Part shown: in pieces, positions 16,569-24,196 of the stretch
Layout: every line of letters starts with the position of its first letter
Numbering within the stretch: position 1 is the first letter of the stretch
Assembly: GCA_003151595.1 (NCBI GenBank)
Contig: PLXW01000009.1
Coordinates: 1 to 56,972 of the forward strand
Reading direction: 5' to 3'
Length of the DNA: 56,972 nt
Source of the DNA: Myxococcales bacterium
GTDB taxonomy: Bacteria > Myxococcota > Polyangia > Polyangiales > Polyangiaceae
Made by a program: the position numbers and the translations under genes
Notes under the pieces: model-generated
The model's input: only the letters and a program-made list of their open reading frames with translations
Database searches by the model: none
Told to the model about the DNA's origin: nothing

Positions 16569-17537
16569 ATGCCCGCGTCGCGCTCACTCACCTGCCTCGC
16601 CGCGCTCATCGCATGCGCCTTCGCGATCGCCCCATGTCGTCCCGCGCTGGCCGCCACGCCCGAAGCCGAGCACGCGGCCGCCGTCGAGAGCTTCCGTCGT
16701 GGCACCGCGCTCGTCGAGAAAGGGAATCTCCAGGACGCGATCGAAGCGTTCCGCGATGCGCTCGCGCACGAGCCTTCGAGCGTCGGCGCGCGGCTCGATC
16801 TCGCCGACTGCTACGAGAAGGTCGGCGCGCCCGCGCCGGCGTGGCGCGAGTACACGCTCGCCGAGTCGTACGCGCAGAAAGGGAACGACTCGCGGCGCAC
16901 GCTGGCGCGTTCGTCGGCGGCGCATCTCGAGCCGCGGCTCTTGCTCGTGACGTTGAGCAGGCCGGCGGCCCCCTCGATGCGCGTGCGCGCTGACGGAGAC
17001 GCGATCGCCGACGAGATCCTCGCGCGCGGAGTGTTCGCGCTCGCGCCCGGATCGCACCGCGTCGAAGCGAGCGCGCCGGGAAAGAAGACGCTCGCGATCG
17101 ACGTCGCCGGGAGAGCCGGCGAGACGCGCGCGATCGCGATCGCGCTCGTCGACGACGCGCCGGCCGCGCACGACGCGCCGATCGGGTCGCTCGATTCGTC
17201 GCGAGGCTCGTCGCAGAAGACGTGGGCGCTGGTCGTGGGAGGGGTCGGTCTCGCGGGGGTCGTCGCCGGATCGATCACCGGGCTAGTCGCCGAGTCGAAG
17301 AGGACGACGCTGAAGTCGGAGGCGAACGATCCGACGATCGGCGCGGCGCGCTTCTACGACGATCGCACCACCGCCAAGACCTTCGCCCTCGTGTCGACGG
17401 GGAGCTTCATCGCCGGCGGCGTCGGGCTCGCGGCGGGGTCGCTCCTCTTCTTCACGGCGCCGGCATCCGACGAGCGCAGCGCGCGGATACACGTCCGCCC
17501 AACGCTCGGCGGCGTCGCGGTTGATGGCATTTTCTAG
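16569..17537 (+). CDS. Secreted/membrane TPR protein with PEGA-like domain
   Basis: 322 aa. Signal peptide about 1-28 (ending RPALAAT). TPR repeats follow (residues 35-95: AAVESFRRGTALVEKGNLQD, then ALAHEPSSVGARLDLADCYE). A beta-rich PEGA-like region (about 130-190, FALAPGSHRVEASAPGKKT) and two hydrophobic helices (about 217-238 and 280-300) complete it. The gene follows the Ser/Thr kinase by 3 nt and is presumably co-expressed. Such pairs are frequent in myxobacteria, but the role is not established. Confidence 0.8.
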   Translation: MPASRSLTCLAALIACAFAIAPCRPALAATPEAEHAAAVESFRRGTALVEKGNLQDAIEAFRDALAHEPSSVGARLDLADCYEKVGAPAPAWREYTLAESYAQKGNDSRRTLARSSAAHLEPRLLLVTLSRPAAPSMRVRADGDAIADEILARGVFALAPGSHRVEASAPGKKTLAIDVAGRAGETRAIAIALVDDAPAAHDAPIGSLDSSRGSSQKTWALVVGGVGLAGVVAGSITGLVAESKRTTLKSEANDPTIGAARFYDDRTTAKTFALVSTGSFIAGGVGLAAGSLLFFTAPASDERSARIHVRPTLGGVAVDGIF

Positions 17538-17603
17538 CGTCGATTCTCCGTCTCAACGCACCGCGTCGTTCGACGTCTCGTTCTAGGCGGCTAGGGTCCA
17601 ACG

Positions 17604-18800
17604 ATGCAAGTCGGTATCGACGCCATCGGTCTCGCGCTCCCTCCCCTCGCCCTCGACCTCGCGGATCTCGCGCGCGCACGCGGGGTCGACCCCGCCAAGT
17701 ACGAAGCGGGGCTCGGCACCGTCCGCACGTCGGTGCCGCCCATCGACGAAGACACCGTCACGCTCGCCGCCCGCGCCGGCCGCGCCGCGCTCCATCGCGC
17801 CGGGCTCGCGCCGTCGGACATCGGGATGTGCATCGTGGGGACCGAGACGGCGGTCGATCACAGCAAGCCCGTCGCCGCGTTCGTGCACGGCCTCCTCGGG
17901 CTGCCGACGTCGTGCCGCATCTTCGAGACGAAGCACGCCTGCTACGGCGCGACGGCCGGACTTCAGAACGCGCTCGACTGGATCCGGAGCGGGAGCGCCC
18001 GCGGAAAGAAGGCCCTCGTCATCGGCAGCGACATCGCGCGATACGGGCTCCGCACGCCGGGCGAGCCGACGCAGGGGGCGGGCGCCGTCGCGCTGGTGGT
18101 GAGCGAGTCGCCGAGGCTCGTCGCGTTGCATCCGCTGCTCGTGGGGACGTTCGCGCGCGACGTGTTCGACTTCTGGCGCCCGCTCTATTCGAAGGATGCG
18201 GTCGTCGACGGCCACTACTCGGTGACCTGCTACCTCGAAGCGCTCGAAGGGGCGTACCGCGCGTACATGGGGCACGTCGGCGGCGACCCGCGCGGCGCCG
18301 GTGCGTTCAGCGATCGCTTCGCGGCCATCGCGTACCACGTGCCGTACGGGAAGATGGCGGTGAAGGCCCACCGTCACCTTCGCGCGATCGACGGCGACGT
18401 CGATCCGACGGCGAGCTTCGAGCGCCAGGTCGCCGCGGGGCTCGTGCTGCCGAAGCGGGTCGGGAACATCTACACGGGCTCTCTGTATCTCTCGCTGGCC
18501 AGCGTGCTCTCCGAGACGAAGGAAGACCTCGAAGGGAAGAGCATCGCGCTCTTCAGCTACGGCAGCGGCTCGTGCGCGGAGCTCTTCAGCGGAACGGTCG
18601 TCAAAGGGGCGCAGGCGTTCGCGCGCGGGAGCGGCTGGCGCGAGCTGCTCGACGGGCAGCGCACGATCGACGTCGCCGAGTACGAAGCGATCATGACGGC
18701 GCGCGAAGCCATCGACTCCCTACCGGCGAGCGAGGCGACCGGCGCACGCGATCGCGCGCGGTACCTCGGCGTGCGCGAGCATCGCCGGATCTACGTGTGA
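17604..18800 (+). CDS. mvaS: Hydroxymethylglutaryl-CoA synthase
   Basis: 398 aa, matching bacterial HMG-CoA synthases. The catalytic residues align with the known triad: Glu81 (VGTETAVDHSKP), Cys113 (ETKHACYGA) and His245 (AYHVPYGKMAVKAH). It condenses acetyl-CoA with acetoacetyl-CoA in the mevalonate pathway. A PKS beta-branching HMG-CoA-synthase homologue is possible in myxobacteria, but there is no acyl-carrier protein, ketosynthase or enoyl-CoA hydratase nearby. No other mevalonate gene is in the window, so the gene stands alone. Confidence 0.92.
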   Translation: MQVGIDAIGLALPPLALDLADLARARGVDPAKYEAGLGTVRTSVPPIDEDTVTLAARAGRAALHRAGLAPSDIGMCIVGTETAVDHSKPVAAFVHGLLGLPTSCRIFETKHACYGATAGLQNALDWIRSGSARGKKALVIGSDIARYGLRTPGEPTQGAGAVALVVSESPRLVALHPLLVGTFARDVFDFWRPLYSKDAVVDGHYSVTCYLEALEGAYRAYMGHVGGDPRGAGAFSDRFAAIAYHVPYGKMAVKAHRHLRAIDGDVDPTASFERQVAAGLVLPKRVGNIYTGSLYLSLASVLSETKEDLEGKSIALFSYGSGSCAELFSGTVVKGAQAFARGSGWRELLDGQRTIDVAEYEAIMTAREAIDSLPASEATGARDRARYLGVREHRRIYV

Positions 18801-18870
18801 CGCGAGCGCGCGGTCATGAGGCACGGTCAGTAAGAGGAAGAAGAAGAGTAAGAGAAGCCGTCAGCTGCGA

Positions 18871-18958
18871 AGCTCCCCCGGTCCACGAAACGTTCAAAGG
18901 TACTCGGCGCGGCCCGCGGCGCCTGTCACCCAAACGCACGACGTTGGGTGGGGGAGCT
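18871..18958. promoter_or_regulatory. Potentially structured leader upstream of the C39-like/VKOR gene
   Basis: The 237-nt gap before the gene at 19038 holds nested inverted repeats. The outer arms are AGCTCCCCC (18871) and GGGGGAGCT (ending 18958). Inside is CACCCAAACG paired with CGTTGGGTG around a CACGA loop. This could form a leader-RNA structure or an operator; no promoter is obvious. Confidence 0.35.
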
Positions 18959-19037
18959 GCCGCTATCGTGGATTGCGCTGCTCGCGCTCCGATCGAAGCG
19001 CTCGACGCGGTCGGCTCATTTTGCGAGGCTCGCCGCC

Positions 19038-20405
19038 GTGGACGACCTTCCGACGCGGTGCGTGACCTCTGACGCCGCGTGGAGCGGGGCCGCGGCGCTC
19101 GCGACCGTGAGCGCGATGCACGGCGCGCCGATCGAGGTGCGCGAGCTGGTAGCGCTCACGGCGACCGACGATCTGGAGCGCGTCGAAGAAGGGACCGTGC
19201 TCGTGATGGCGCGGGCGCTCGGCTTCGAGGCGGTGGCGATGGAAGGGGGCTACGGCGATCTCCCCGACGTGACGCTGCCGCTCCTCGTCGCGCTGCGCGA
19301 AGAGGGGCACGAAAGGTACGCGGTGCTCCTCGCGTTCGACGACGCGCAGGCGACGGTGGGCGATCCCGCGACCGGTGCGGTCACGCCGTGGACGCGCGAG
19401 AAGTTCTGCGCGCTGTGGACGGGGAGCGTCGTGCAGGTGACACCGATCGACGAGGAGCGACGTGCGCTGGCGACGCGGCTCGTCGACCAGCGCGACCCCG
19501 TGAAGCGCGCGCTCCGGTTCGTCGGATGGGTCGCGCCGTATCCGCCGCGCGTGGCGATGCTCGTGGGGTGGGTGCTCGTGGTGGCGACGGCGATCGCGGC
19601 GCCGCGCGCGAGTGCGCTCGATGCGGCGTGGGTGACGCTCGTCGCGGGGGCGTGCGCGGGGTCGCTGTGGTCGTGGCTCGGATCGGAGTCGTGCACGCGG
19701 TGCAGTCGCGCGCGGCAGCTCGCGGCGGGCTTGCCGCTCGCGCCGGCGGGGACCGCGATCTACGCCGCGCTTCTTCTGAGCCGGTTCGCGCCCGTGCCGT
19801 CGATCGCGATCGTCGTGGCGCTCAGCGCCGCGGCCGGCGCTCACATCGCGCTCGTCGCGACGCTCGCGCGCGCAAAGCTCGCGTGCGCGCCGTGCCTGTT
19901 CGTCGCGGCGTGCGTGCTGGGCGCGGGCGCCGTTTCGTTCGTTCGCGGTGACGCGAGCCCCGTGGTCTTCGCCGTCGCGGCCATCGGCGCGTGGAGCGCC
20001 GTGCTCGCGCTTCTCCCCGTGATGCACAAGCGCGAGGCCCGCATCTGGCGCGCGACAGGCGAGTCGATCGCGAACGCCGCGATCGCCGAGCCTCGGCCGG
20101 AGCCGCCGGTCGTCGTGCGCGTCCTCGCGTACAAGCGCCCGGGGTGCGCCTCGTGCGCCTTCTTCGAGGCGGCCGTGAAGCCCGCGCTCCTCGCGGAGCT
20201 CGACGAGTCAGTGACGCTCGAAGAGCGTGAGCTGGGGAACGCGCGAACGCTCGCGCCGATCGTGGTCGTGCTGGGCGCGCGGCGAACGCTGTTCGTGGGG
20301 CTGCCGACGGAGGACGCGCCCGCGCGGATCCTGGAGGCGGTGCGCGAGGCGCGGGAGGGGGGCGCGGGGGACGGCGGGGCGATGACGGTGCACGTTGCGG
20401 ACTAG
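19038..20405 (+). CDS. Fusion protein: C39-like domain with Ser for Cys, VKOR-like membrane core, thioredoxin-like domain
   Basis: 455 aa from a GTG at 19038 (GCGAGG 9 nt upstream); a TTG start farther upstream is less likely. Residues 5-137 resemble peptidase C39 of bacteriocin exporters, but the nucleophile position is Ser16 (SGAAALATV where CGAAAL is usual). His91 and Asp109 (VGDPATG) are kept. Residues 170-330 have about six hydrophobic helices with paired cysteines CTRC (219-222) and CAPC (283-286), as in VKOR-type thiol oxidases. Residues 358-455 are thioredoxin-like with CASC (370-373). It probably binds a peptide and manages disulfides at the membrane. The 18-aa peptide gene follows 112 nt downstream. 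Confidence 0.75.
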   Translation: MDDLPTRCVTSDAAWSGAAALATVSAMHGAPIEVRELVALTATDDLERVEEGTVLVMARALGFEAVAMEGGYGDLPDVTLPLLVALREEGHERYAVLLAFDDAQATVGDPATGAVTPWTREKFCALWTGSVVQVTPIDEERRALATRLVDQRDPVKRALRFVGWVAPYPPRVAMLVGWVLVVATAIAAPRASALDAAWVTLVAGACAGSLWSWLGSESCTRCSRARQLAAGLPLAPAGTAIYAALLLSRFAPVPSIAIVVALSAAAGAHIALVATLARAKLACAPCLFVAACVLGAGAVSFVRGDASPVVFAVAAIGAWSAVLALLPVMHKREARIWRATGESIANAAIAEPRPEPPVVVRVLAYKRPGCASCAFFEAAVKPALLAELDESVTLEERELGNARTLAPIVVVLGARRTLFVGLPTEDAPARILEAVREAREGGAGDGGAMTVHVAD

Positions 20406-20456
20406 CGACGTCGCGAGACACTCGGGCGTGCGCCGGCGCGTGTCCGCGTGGACGAC

Positions 20457-20490
20457 TTGCATGTGCGGAAGACTTCGCTAGATCGATACT
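20457..20490 (+). promoter_or_regulatory. Possible promoter for the 18-aa peptide
   Basis: TTGCAT, 16 nt, then TAGATC (with GATACT just after), about 35 nt before the peptide start. The match to a sigma70-type promoter is modest. Its placement would give the peptide its own transcript. Confidence 0.3.
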
Positions 20491-20517
20491 CCTCACCCCA
20501 AACCAGAGGAGAACGCC

Positions 20518-20574
20518 GTGAAGATCAAGACGACCATCAAGGCTGGACCGACCTGCAACAGCTGTTGGCACTGA
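20518..20574 (+). CDS. 18-aa peptide MKIKTTIKAGPTCNSCWH, likely precursor
   Basis: GTG-started ORF of 18 codons plus TGA, preceded by an excellent ribosome-binding site (AGAGGAGA, 7 nt before the GTG) and followed by a strong hairpin 12 nt after the stop. The basic MKIKTTIKAG part looks like a recognition leader, and PTCNSCWH like a tiny core with a CxxC pair. It lies directly downstream of a gene combining a C39-like domain and thiol-disulfide oxidoreductase domains. It is too short for normal gene finders. The precursor role is inferred from context; the reading frame and translation signals are seen directly. Confidence 0.7.
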   Translation: MKIKTTIKAGPTCNSCWH

Positions 20575-20585
20575 CGCCGCAGGGG

Positions 20586-20610
20586 GGGGCGCGGCGAGTA
20601 GCCGCGCCCC
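20586..20610. terminator. Strong GC hairpin terminator
   Basis: Perfect 10-bp stem GGGGCGCGGC / GCCGCGCCCC with loop GAGTA. It lies between the 18-aa peptide gene and the stop codon of the converging HupE-like gene, so it may act for both strands. There is no clear U-tract. Confidence 0.6.
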
Positions 20611-21675
20611 TCATACCCAAACGCGGATCACGAACCACGACAGCCCCGCGATCGCGATCCCCACGCTCAGCGCTTTCACCCCCCGGTCGCGAAACCACGC
20701 CCCCCTCCGCGCGAGCATCACCAGCGGGAGCACCACCGCGAGCACGCCGAGCTGCCCGAGCTCGACGCCCAGGTTGAACGCGAAGAGCGCCGTGGGGAGC
20801 TGCGCGCGCGGGAGATCGAGCGCCGTGAGCGCGCCGGCGAAGCCGAAGCCGTGGAGGAGGCCGAAGGGGAACGTGATGCGCCAGCGCTTCGAGGCGTCGC
20901 TGACGAAGAGGTTCTCGATGCCGACGTACGCGATCGACAGCGCGATCGCCGGCTCCACGAACGACGGGCTGAGCGAGACGATACGGAGCGCGGCGAGGGC
21001 GAGCGTGATCGAGTGCGCGACGGTGAACGCCGTGACGATCCCGACGAGCGATCGCGCGCGCCCTCCGAGGAGGAGCAGCCCCACGAGGAACGCGAGGTGA
21101 TCGTACCCGGTGAGAATGTGCCGCACGCCCGTCCCCACCATGCGCAGGAACGAGGTGGCCTGCGCGCTCTCGGGAGCGGCGTCGGCCTCGATGATCATCT
21201 GCGCGCGGGCCGCGACGAACGACGTCTCGCGCCCATCGAGCGCGATGACGCCGAGGTGGCGATGCTCGGTCGAGAAGCGCTCCAGGAACTCGCAGTCGAG
21301 CGTGAGGTGCTCGATGGATCGGTCGCAGGCGAACGACGCACGCACTTCGATCGCGTCGGTGTCGTTGATCTTCACCGAGTCGAAGTGAGGCGCGCACGGG
21401 ACGTCATCCGCGCTGACGTGCGTGGCGTCGACGAGGTCGACGTCGAACGCCTGGGCACCCGCCTCGACCTCGGCGGGCGAGAGCTTGCCGTCGTGATCCA
21501 CGTCGAGCTCGACGAACGCGGCCGCGAGCTCCGCGTCCGAGAACACGTAGAGCGCGCGAAGCACCGTGCCCGACGCGCGGTACTCGCCGCGTGAGACACC
21601 CGTGGCGTGCGCGCAAGCGTGCCGCGCGAAGAAGAGGATCGCGAAGCTGACGAGGACGACGCAGAGAGGACGCAC
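20611..21675 (-). CDS. HupE/UreJ-like membrane protein with EF-hand-like N-terminal region
   Basis: 354 aa. Signal peptide about 1-22 (ending HACAHA). An outer domain follows, containing a calcium-loop-like DVDHDGKLSPAE (about residues 57-68) and several cysteines. The C-terminal half holds six or so helices, with the HupE/UreJ_2 signature GVRHILTGYDHLAFLVG and LLHGFGFAGALTAL. HupE proteins are linked to nickel or cobalt handling, but members of the UreJ_2 branch with large outer domains have no assigned substrate. No hydrogenase or urease genes are near. Convergent with the 18-aa peptide gene. Confidence 0.85.
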   Translation of the reverse strand: MRPLCVVLVSFAILFFARHACAHATGVSRGEYRASGTVLRALYVFSDAELAAAFVELDVDHDGKLSPAEVEAGAQAFDVDLVDATHVSADDVPCAPHFDSVKINDTDAIEVRASFACDRSIEHLTLDCEFLERFSTEHRHLGVIALDGRETSFVAARAQMIIEADAAPESAQATSFLRMVGTGVRHILTGYDHLAFLVGLLLLGGRARSLVGIVTAFTVAHSITLALAALRIVSLSPSFVEPAIALSIAYVGIENLFVSDASKRWRITFPFGLLHGFGFAGALTALDLPRAQLPTALFAFNLGVELGQLGVLAVVLPLVMLARRGAWFRDRGVKALSVGIAIAGLSWFVIRVWV

Positions 21676-21689
21676 GGTTCGAGCGGCGC

Positions 21690-21711
21690 CCGCCGAGAGA
21701 GTGCTCGGCGG
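21690..21711. terminator. Stem-loop between gene remnant and HupE-like gene
   Basis: CCGCCGAG, loop AGAGTG, CTCGGCGG, with additional pairing possible outside. It sits 20-40 nt downstream of the stop of the remnant at 21733 (minus strand) and just before the HupE-like start, so it reads as a terminator of an older transcription unit. Confidence 0.4.
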
Positions 21712-21732
21712 ACGCGCTCACGATACCGAGAC

Positions 21733-21905
21733 TCAGAAGAAGCTGGCGGGATAGTCCGCGAGGCTCTGATTGTCCGTGTACGTCCCGTCGGCCGGGAGCG
21801 GCACCGGCTTCGAGGTGCTGTTCGTGTCGCTGGTGATGAGGCCTTTGACGAAGACGGAGAAGTCCGGGATCGCGTCGGAAGAGGTCCGCGAGAATCGCGC
21901 GACTC
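21733..21905 (-). pseudogene. C-terminal remnant of a lost gene
   Basis: The minus strand encodes about 50 coding-like residues ending SLADYPASFF and a TGA (segments DAIPDFSVFVKGLITSD and PLPADGTYTDNQ are visible). There is no start codon with a ribosome-binding site; the frame runs up into the 3' end of the neighbouring gene. It has lower GC than its surroundings, and a terminator-like hairpin follows. I read it as the surviving 3' end of a deleted exported-protein gene. It could instead be a short unrecognised CDS using a rare start. Confidence 0.35.
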
Positions 21906-21908
21906 CTC

Positions 21909-22361
21909 CTATACGCGCGACCCTCCCCTCTCGGATCGCTTCCGCTGCCTCTTCCCCATCGTCCCTCGCGCAGCCCTGGTCGCCCGCGTCTTCTCCGCCC
22001 CCGCGAGCTTGCCGGCGACGGTCTTCGGCCCGGGCCTTTTCGGCACGCGCCAGCCGAAGTCGTTGAAGAGGACGGGCGAAACGCCCTTCGTCCCCGCCAT
22101 GAAGGCCTTCAGCCCTTTGGCGACGGCCTTGGTGCGCTTCGCCAGGCGGCGCTCGTCGGCCACGGCGCCGGCGAGCGCTGCGCGGAGGCCGCTGATCTTG
22201 TCGAGCGCGTCGAGGTGCGACTGGAAGAGGGCGATGAGATCCTTGGTGGAGAAGCTCGCTCCCATGAAGAAGTGCGCCTTCTTGTGAGCGAGGTGCTTCT
22301 TGATCCCGGTGATGAGGCTCGCCGCCTGGGTGCGCTTCGTAATCTGGCCGATCTTGGGCAT
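21909..22361 (-). CDS. Basic hypothetical protein, Lys/Ala-rich
   Basis: 150 aa from ATG 22361 (MPKIGQITKRTQAASLITG). Helical and strongly basic toward the C-terminus (KRPGPKTVAGKLAGAEK, then MGKRQRKRSERGG), so a nucleic-acid-binding or DNA-compacting role is possible. A longer version from a GTG at 22670 would add about 103 residues encoded by the palindromic repeat block, containing five copies of a (I)EGxxCPxIS motif. I prefer the short form because the repeats look like non-coding palindromes, but the longer frame is open. Function unknown. Confidence 0.5.
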   Translation of the reverse strand: MPKIGQITKRTQAASLITGIKKHLAHKKAHFFMGASFSTKDLIALFQSHLDALDKISGLRAALAGAVADERRLAKRTKAVAKGLKAFMAGTKGVSPVLFNDFGWRVPKRPGPKTVAGKLAGAEKTRATRAARGTMGKRQRKRSERGGSRV

Positions 22362-22383
22362 GGAGCGTTCCGTGAGGGGGGTG

Positions 22384-22645
22384 GAGATCGCGGGGCGCGT
22401 GTGCCCTTCGATCATCGCGTGCACCGAGATCGCAGGGCAACGCTCCCCTTCGATCTCCGCGTGCGCCGAGATCGAAGGGCACCGTCGCCCTTCGATCACG
22501 GAGCCCATTCCTCTCTCACATCCGTGCGCGGAGATCGATGGGCAGTCGTGCCCTTCGATTACGATCGCCTTCACATCGCATGCGGCCGCCGTAATCCGCT
22601 TCTCCGTGCCCGTGGAGATCAATGGGCAGTCGTGCCCCGCGATTA
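22384..22645. repeat. Five palindromic repeats on a 21-nt period
   Basis: Five copies of an imperfect palindrome of the form GAGATCGAAGGGCA..TGCCCTTCGAT start at 22384, 22426, 22468, 22531 and 22615. Start-to-start distances are 42, 42, 63 and 84 nt, all multiples of 21. Both strands stay open through the block and encode related short peptides because of the dyad symmetry. This accounts for the 324-nt gap between the basic protein gene and the GST gene. It may be a protein-binding array, a REP-like cluster or expanded coding sequence. Confidence 0.75.
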
Positions 22646-22685
22646 CGGCGTGCACGGAGAAGCGCGCCACGGCCTTTCCACGGCG

Positions 22686-23441
22686 TCAGGCGGCGATGGC
22701 AGCGATCTCCGAGCGCTTGGAGATGCGCGTGGCCGCGTCCACACGCTCGATCCACGCGCTCAACCGAGCGCGCTGCCCGATGGCATGCGATTGCCACGCC
22801 GTGAGAGGCGTTCGCAGCGACCGGAGCTGCGCGAACATCGCGATGTCCGCCACGGAGACCCGCTCGTCGAGCCAGAAGCCCGACCGCGGGGCGCGCTCGT
22901 CGAGGCGATCGAGGAGCGTGAGAAAGCGGCTCCAGCAGGCGTCCGGCCCGGCGCGCCACACGTCGCGCGCCACGAGGGTCTTCGTGACATGGGCGCGAAT
23001 GCGCGGCGCGATGAGCGTGCGGACGAACCAGGGCGCCGCGCCGAAGTACGCCTCACGCGCGAGCGGCCAGTTGCGATCGTCGGCCCAGCGCGCAGCGACG
23101 AGGAACCCGTTGAGCCCCGTGTCGGCCAGCTCCTCCCAGAGCCACGCCTCGCCGCTCGTGCGGGCGTCACGCGCGCCGCCGATGGGGCCGGCGATCGACT
23201 CGATGCGCTGCACGATGGCCGTCGAGTCGGCCACGGGCTCGCTGTCGACGAGCAGAACCGGCACCTGCCCGGTCGCGTTGTACTTCGCGAACTCGTTCGG
23301 CCGGCTGGCGTGCCGCCGCTCGTACGCGAGGCCCGTCACGCGGAGCGCGCGGTGAACCTTGAGGCAGAACGGCGAGAGTGACTCGAGGCCGAACGCGGTG
23401 GCGTCGGCGAACTCGCAGAGAACGATGTGCGGCGTCTTCAT
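22686..23441 (-). CDS. Glutathione S-transferase family protein
   Basis: 251 aa from ATG 23441, preceded by AGGAGG. The N-terminal thioredoxin-fold domain is recognisable (LSPFCLKVHRALRVTGLAYE, then NATGQVPVLLVDSEPVADST, with the cis-Pro in QVPVL). A helical C-terminal domain ends with FWLDERVSVADIAMFAQLRS. SPFC provides a possible catalytic Cys or Ser, as in Omega/Beta-like classes. Likely a cytoplasmic detoxification enzyme. It is divergent from the WYL regulator with 62 nt between the starts, so that regulator may control it. Confidence 0.88.
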   Translation of the reverse strand: MKTPHIVLCEFADATAFGLESLSPFCLKVHRALRVTGLAYERRHASRPNEFAKYNATGQVPVLLVDSEPVADSTAIVQRIESIAGPIGGARDARTSGEAWLWEELADTGLNGFLVAARWADDRNWPLAREAYFGAAPWFVRTLIAPRIRAHVTKTLVARDVWRAGPDACWSRFLTLLDRLDERAPRSGFWLDERVSVADIAMFAQLRSLRTPLTAWQSHAIGQRARLSAWIERVDAATRISKRSEIAAIAA

Positions 23442-23503
23442 GGGGAAACCTCCTGAGCTCGTCGTACGAGGACGCACTGTCACGGTTATGGCATATTTGA
23501 CCC

Positions 23504-24139
23504 ATGACCCGGACACAGCGCCTCTTCGCCATCGCCGAGCACCTGCGCGGCCGGCGCACGGGCACCACGGTGGAGCAGCTGGCCACGCGGTTCGACGTCA
23601 GCGTCCGCACGATGTTCCGCGACCTCGACGCGCTCCGGGAAGCGTCGTTGCCGGTGCAGGGCGAGCGCGGGCGCGGCGGAGGGATCGCGCTCGATCGTAG
23701 CTACACGCTCCCGCCGGTGAACTTCACCGCGCGCGAGGCGGCGCTCCTCGTGGCGGCCGGGCGCTTCCTGGCCGAGATGCGCGTCATCCCGTTCACCGAG
23801 ACGCTCGAGTCGGGGCTCGACAAGGTGCGCGCGGCGCTCTCCGGATCGGCGCAGCGGCAGCTCCTCGATCACCTGGAGACGCTGAAGTTCGTCGGCATCC
23901 CCGCGCGCAAGGCCGCGCCCGGCGTGCGGCAAGCGCTGGAGCGGGCGTGGTTCGAAGGGACGCCGATCGTGATCCGCTACGCCGGCGCCAACGGGACGAC
24001 GACGCGGCGCGTTCGCGTGCGGAGCCTGGTGATGGAGCGGACCGAGACGCTGATCAACGCGCTCGATCTCGAGAAGAACGAGGACAGGCAGTTCAAGCTC
24101 GATCGGATCGAGCACGCGGCGATGGCGCCCGCGGATTGA
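23504..24139 (+). CDS. HTH-WYL transcriptional regulator (YafY-like), short form
   Basis: 211 aa. An N-terminal DeoR-type helix-turn-helix (RLFAIAEHLRGRRTGTTVEQ, then VSVRTMFRDLDALRE) is followed by GGIALDRSYTLPPVNFTARE, the usual YafY linker. A brief WYL-like domain ends DRQFKLDRIEHAAM. It is shorter than typical members (about 300 aa) and lacks the C-terminal extension. Such regulators respond to a small ligand. It is divergently transcribed from the GST gene, the obvious candidate target. Confidence 0.88.
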   Translation: MTRTQRLFAIAEHLRGRRTGTTVEQLATRFDVSVRTMFRDLDALREASLPVQGERGRGGGIALDRSYTLPPVNFTAREAALLVAAGRFLAEMRVIPFTETLESGLDKVRAALSGSAQRQLLDHLETLKFVGIPARKAAPGVRQALERAWFEGTPIVIRYAGANGTTTRRVRVRSLVMERTETLINALDLEKNEDRQFKLDRIEHAAMAPAD

Positions 24140-24196
24140 GGGCCCCCTGGCGCAGCAACCCGCCCGTTCTTAACATCATCGAATCCGAGACCGCCC

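Noticed and set aside
17604..18800. HMG-CoA synthase homologue as part of a polyketide beta-branching cassette
   Set aside because: No ketosynthase, acyl-carrier protein, decarboxylase or enoyl-CoA hydratase genes are nearby; mevalonate synthase is simpler.
20461..20481. Mini-ORF MCGRLR before the 18-aa peptide
   Set aside because: No ribosome-binding site and only six codons; it overlaps the likely promoter.
22384..22645. CRISPR array
   Set aside because: Repeat copies are palindromic and degenerate, spacers are not of constant length (0.5-2 units of 42 nt), and no cas genes are present.
22300..23355. Plus-strand open frame through the palindromic block with EIxGQxxPSI repeats
   Set aside because: It runs into the antisense of the GST gene, and its repeats are explained by the dyad symmetry of the DNA block.
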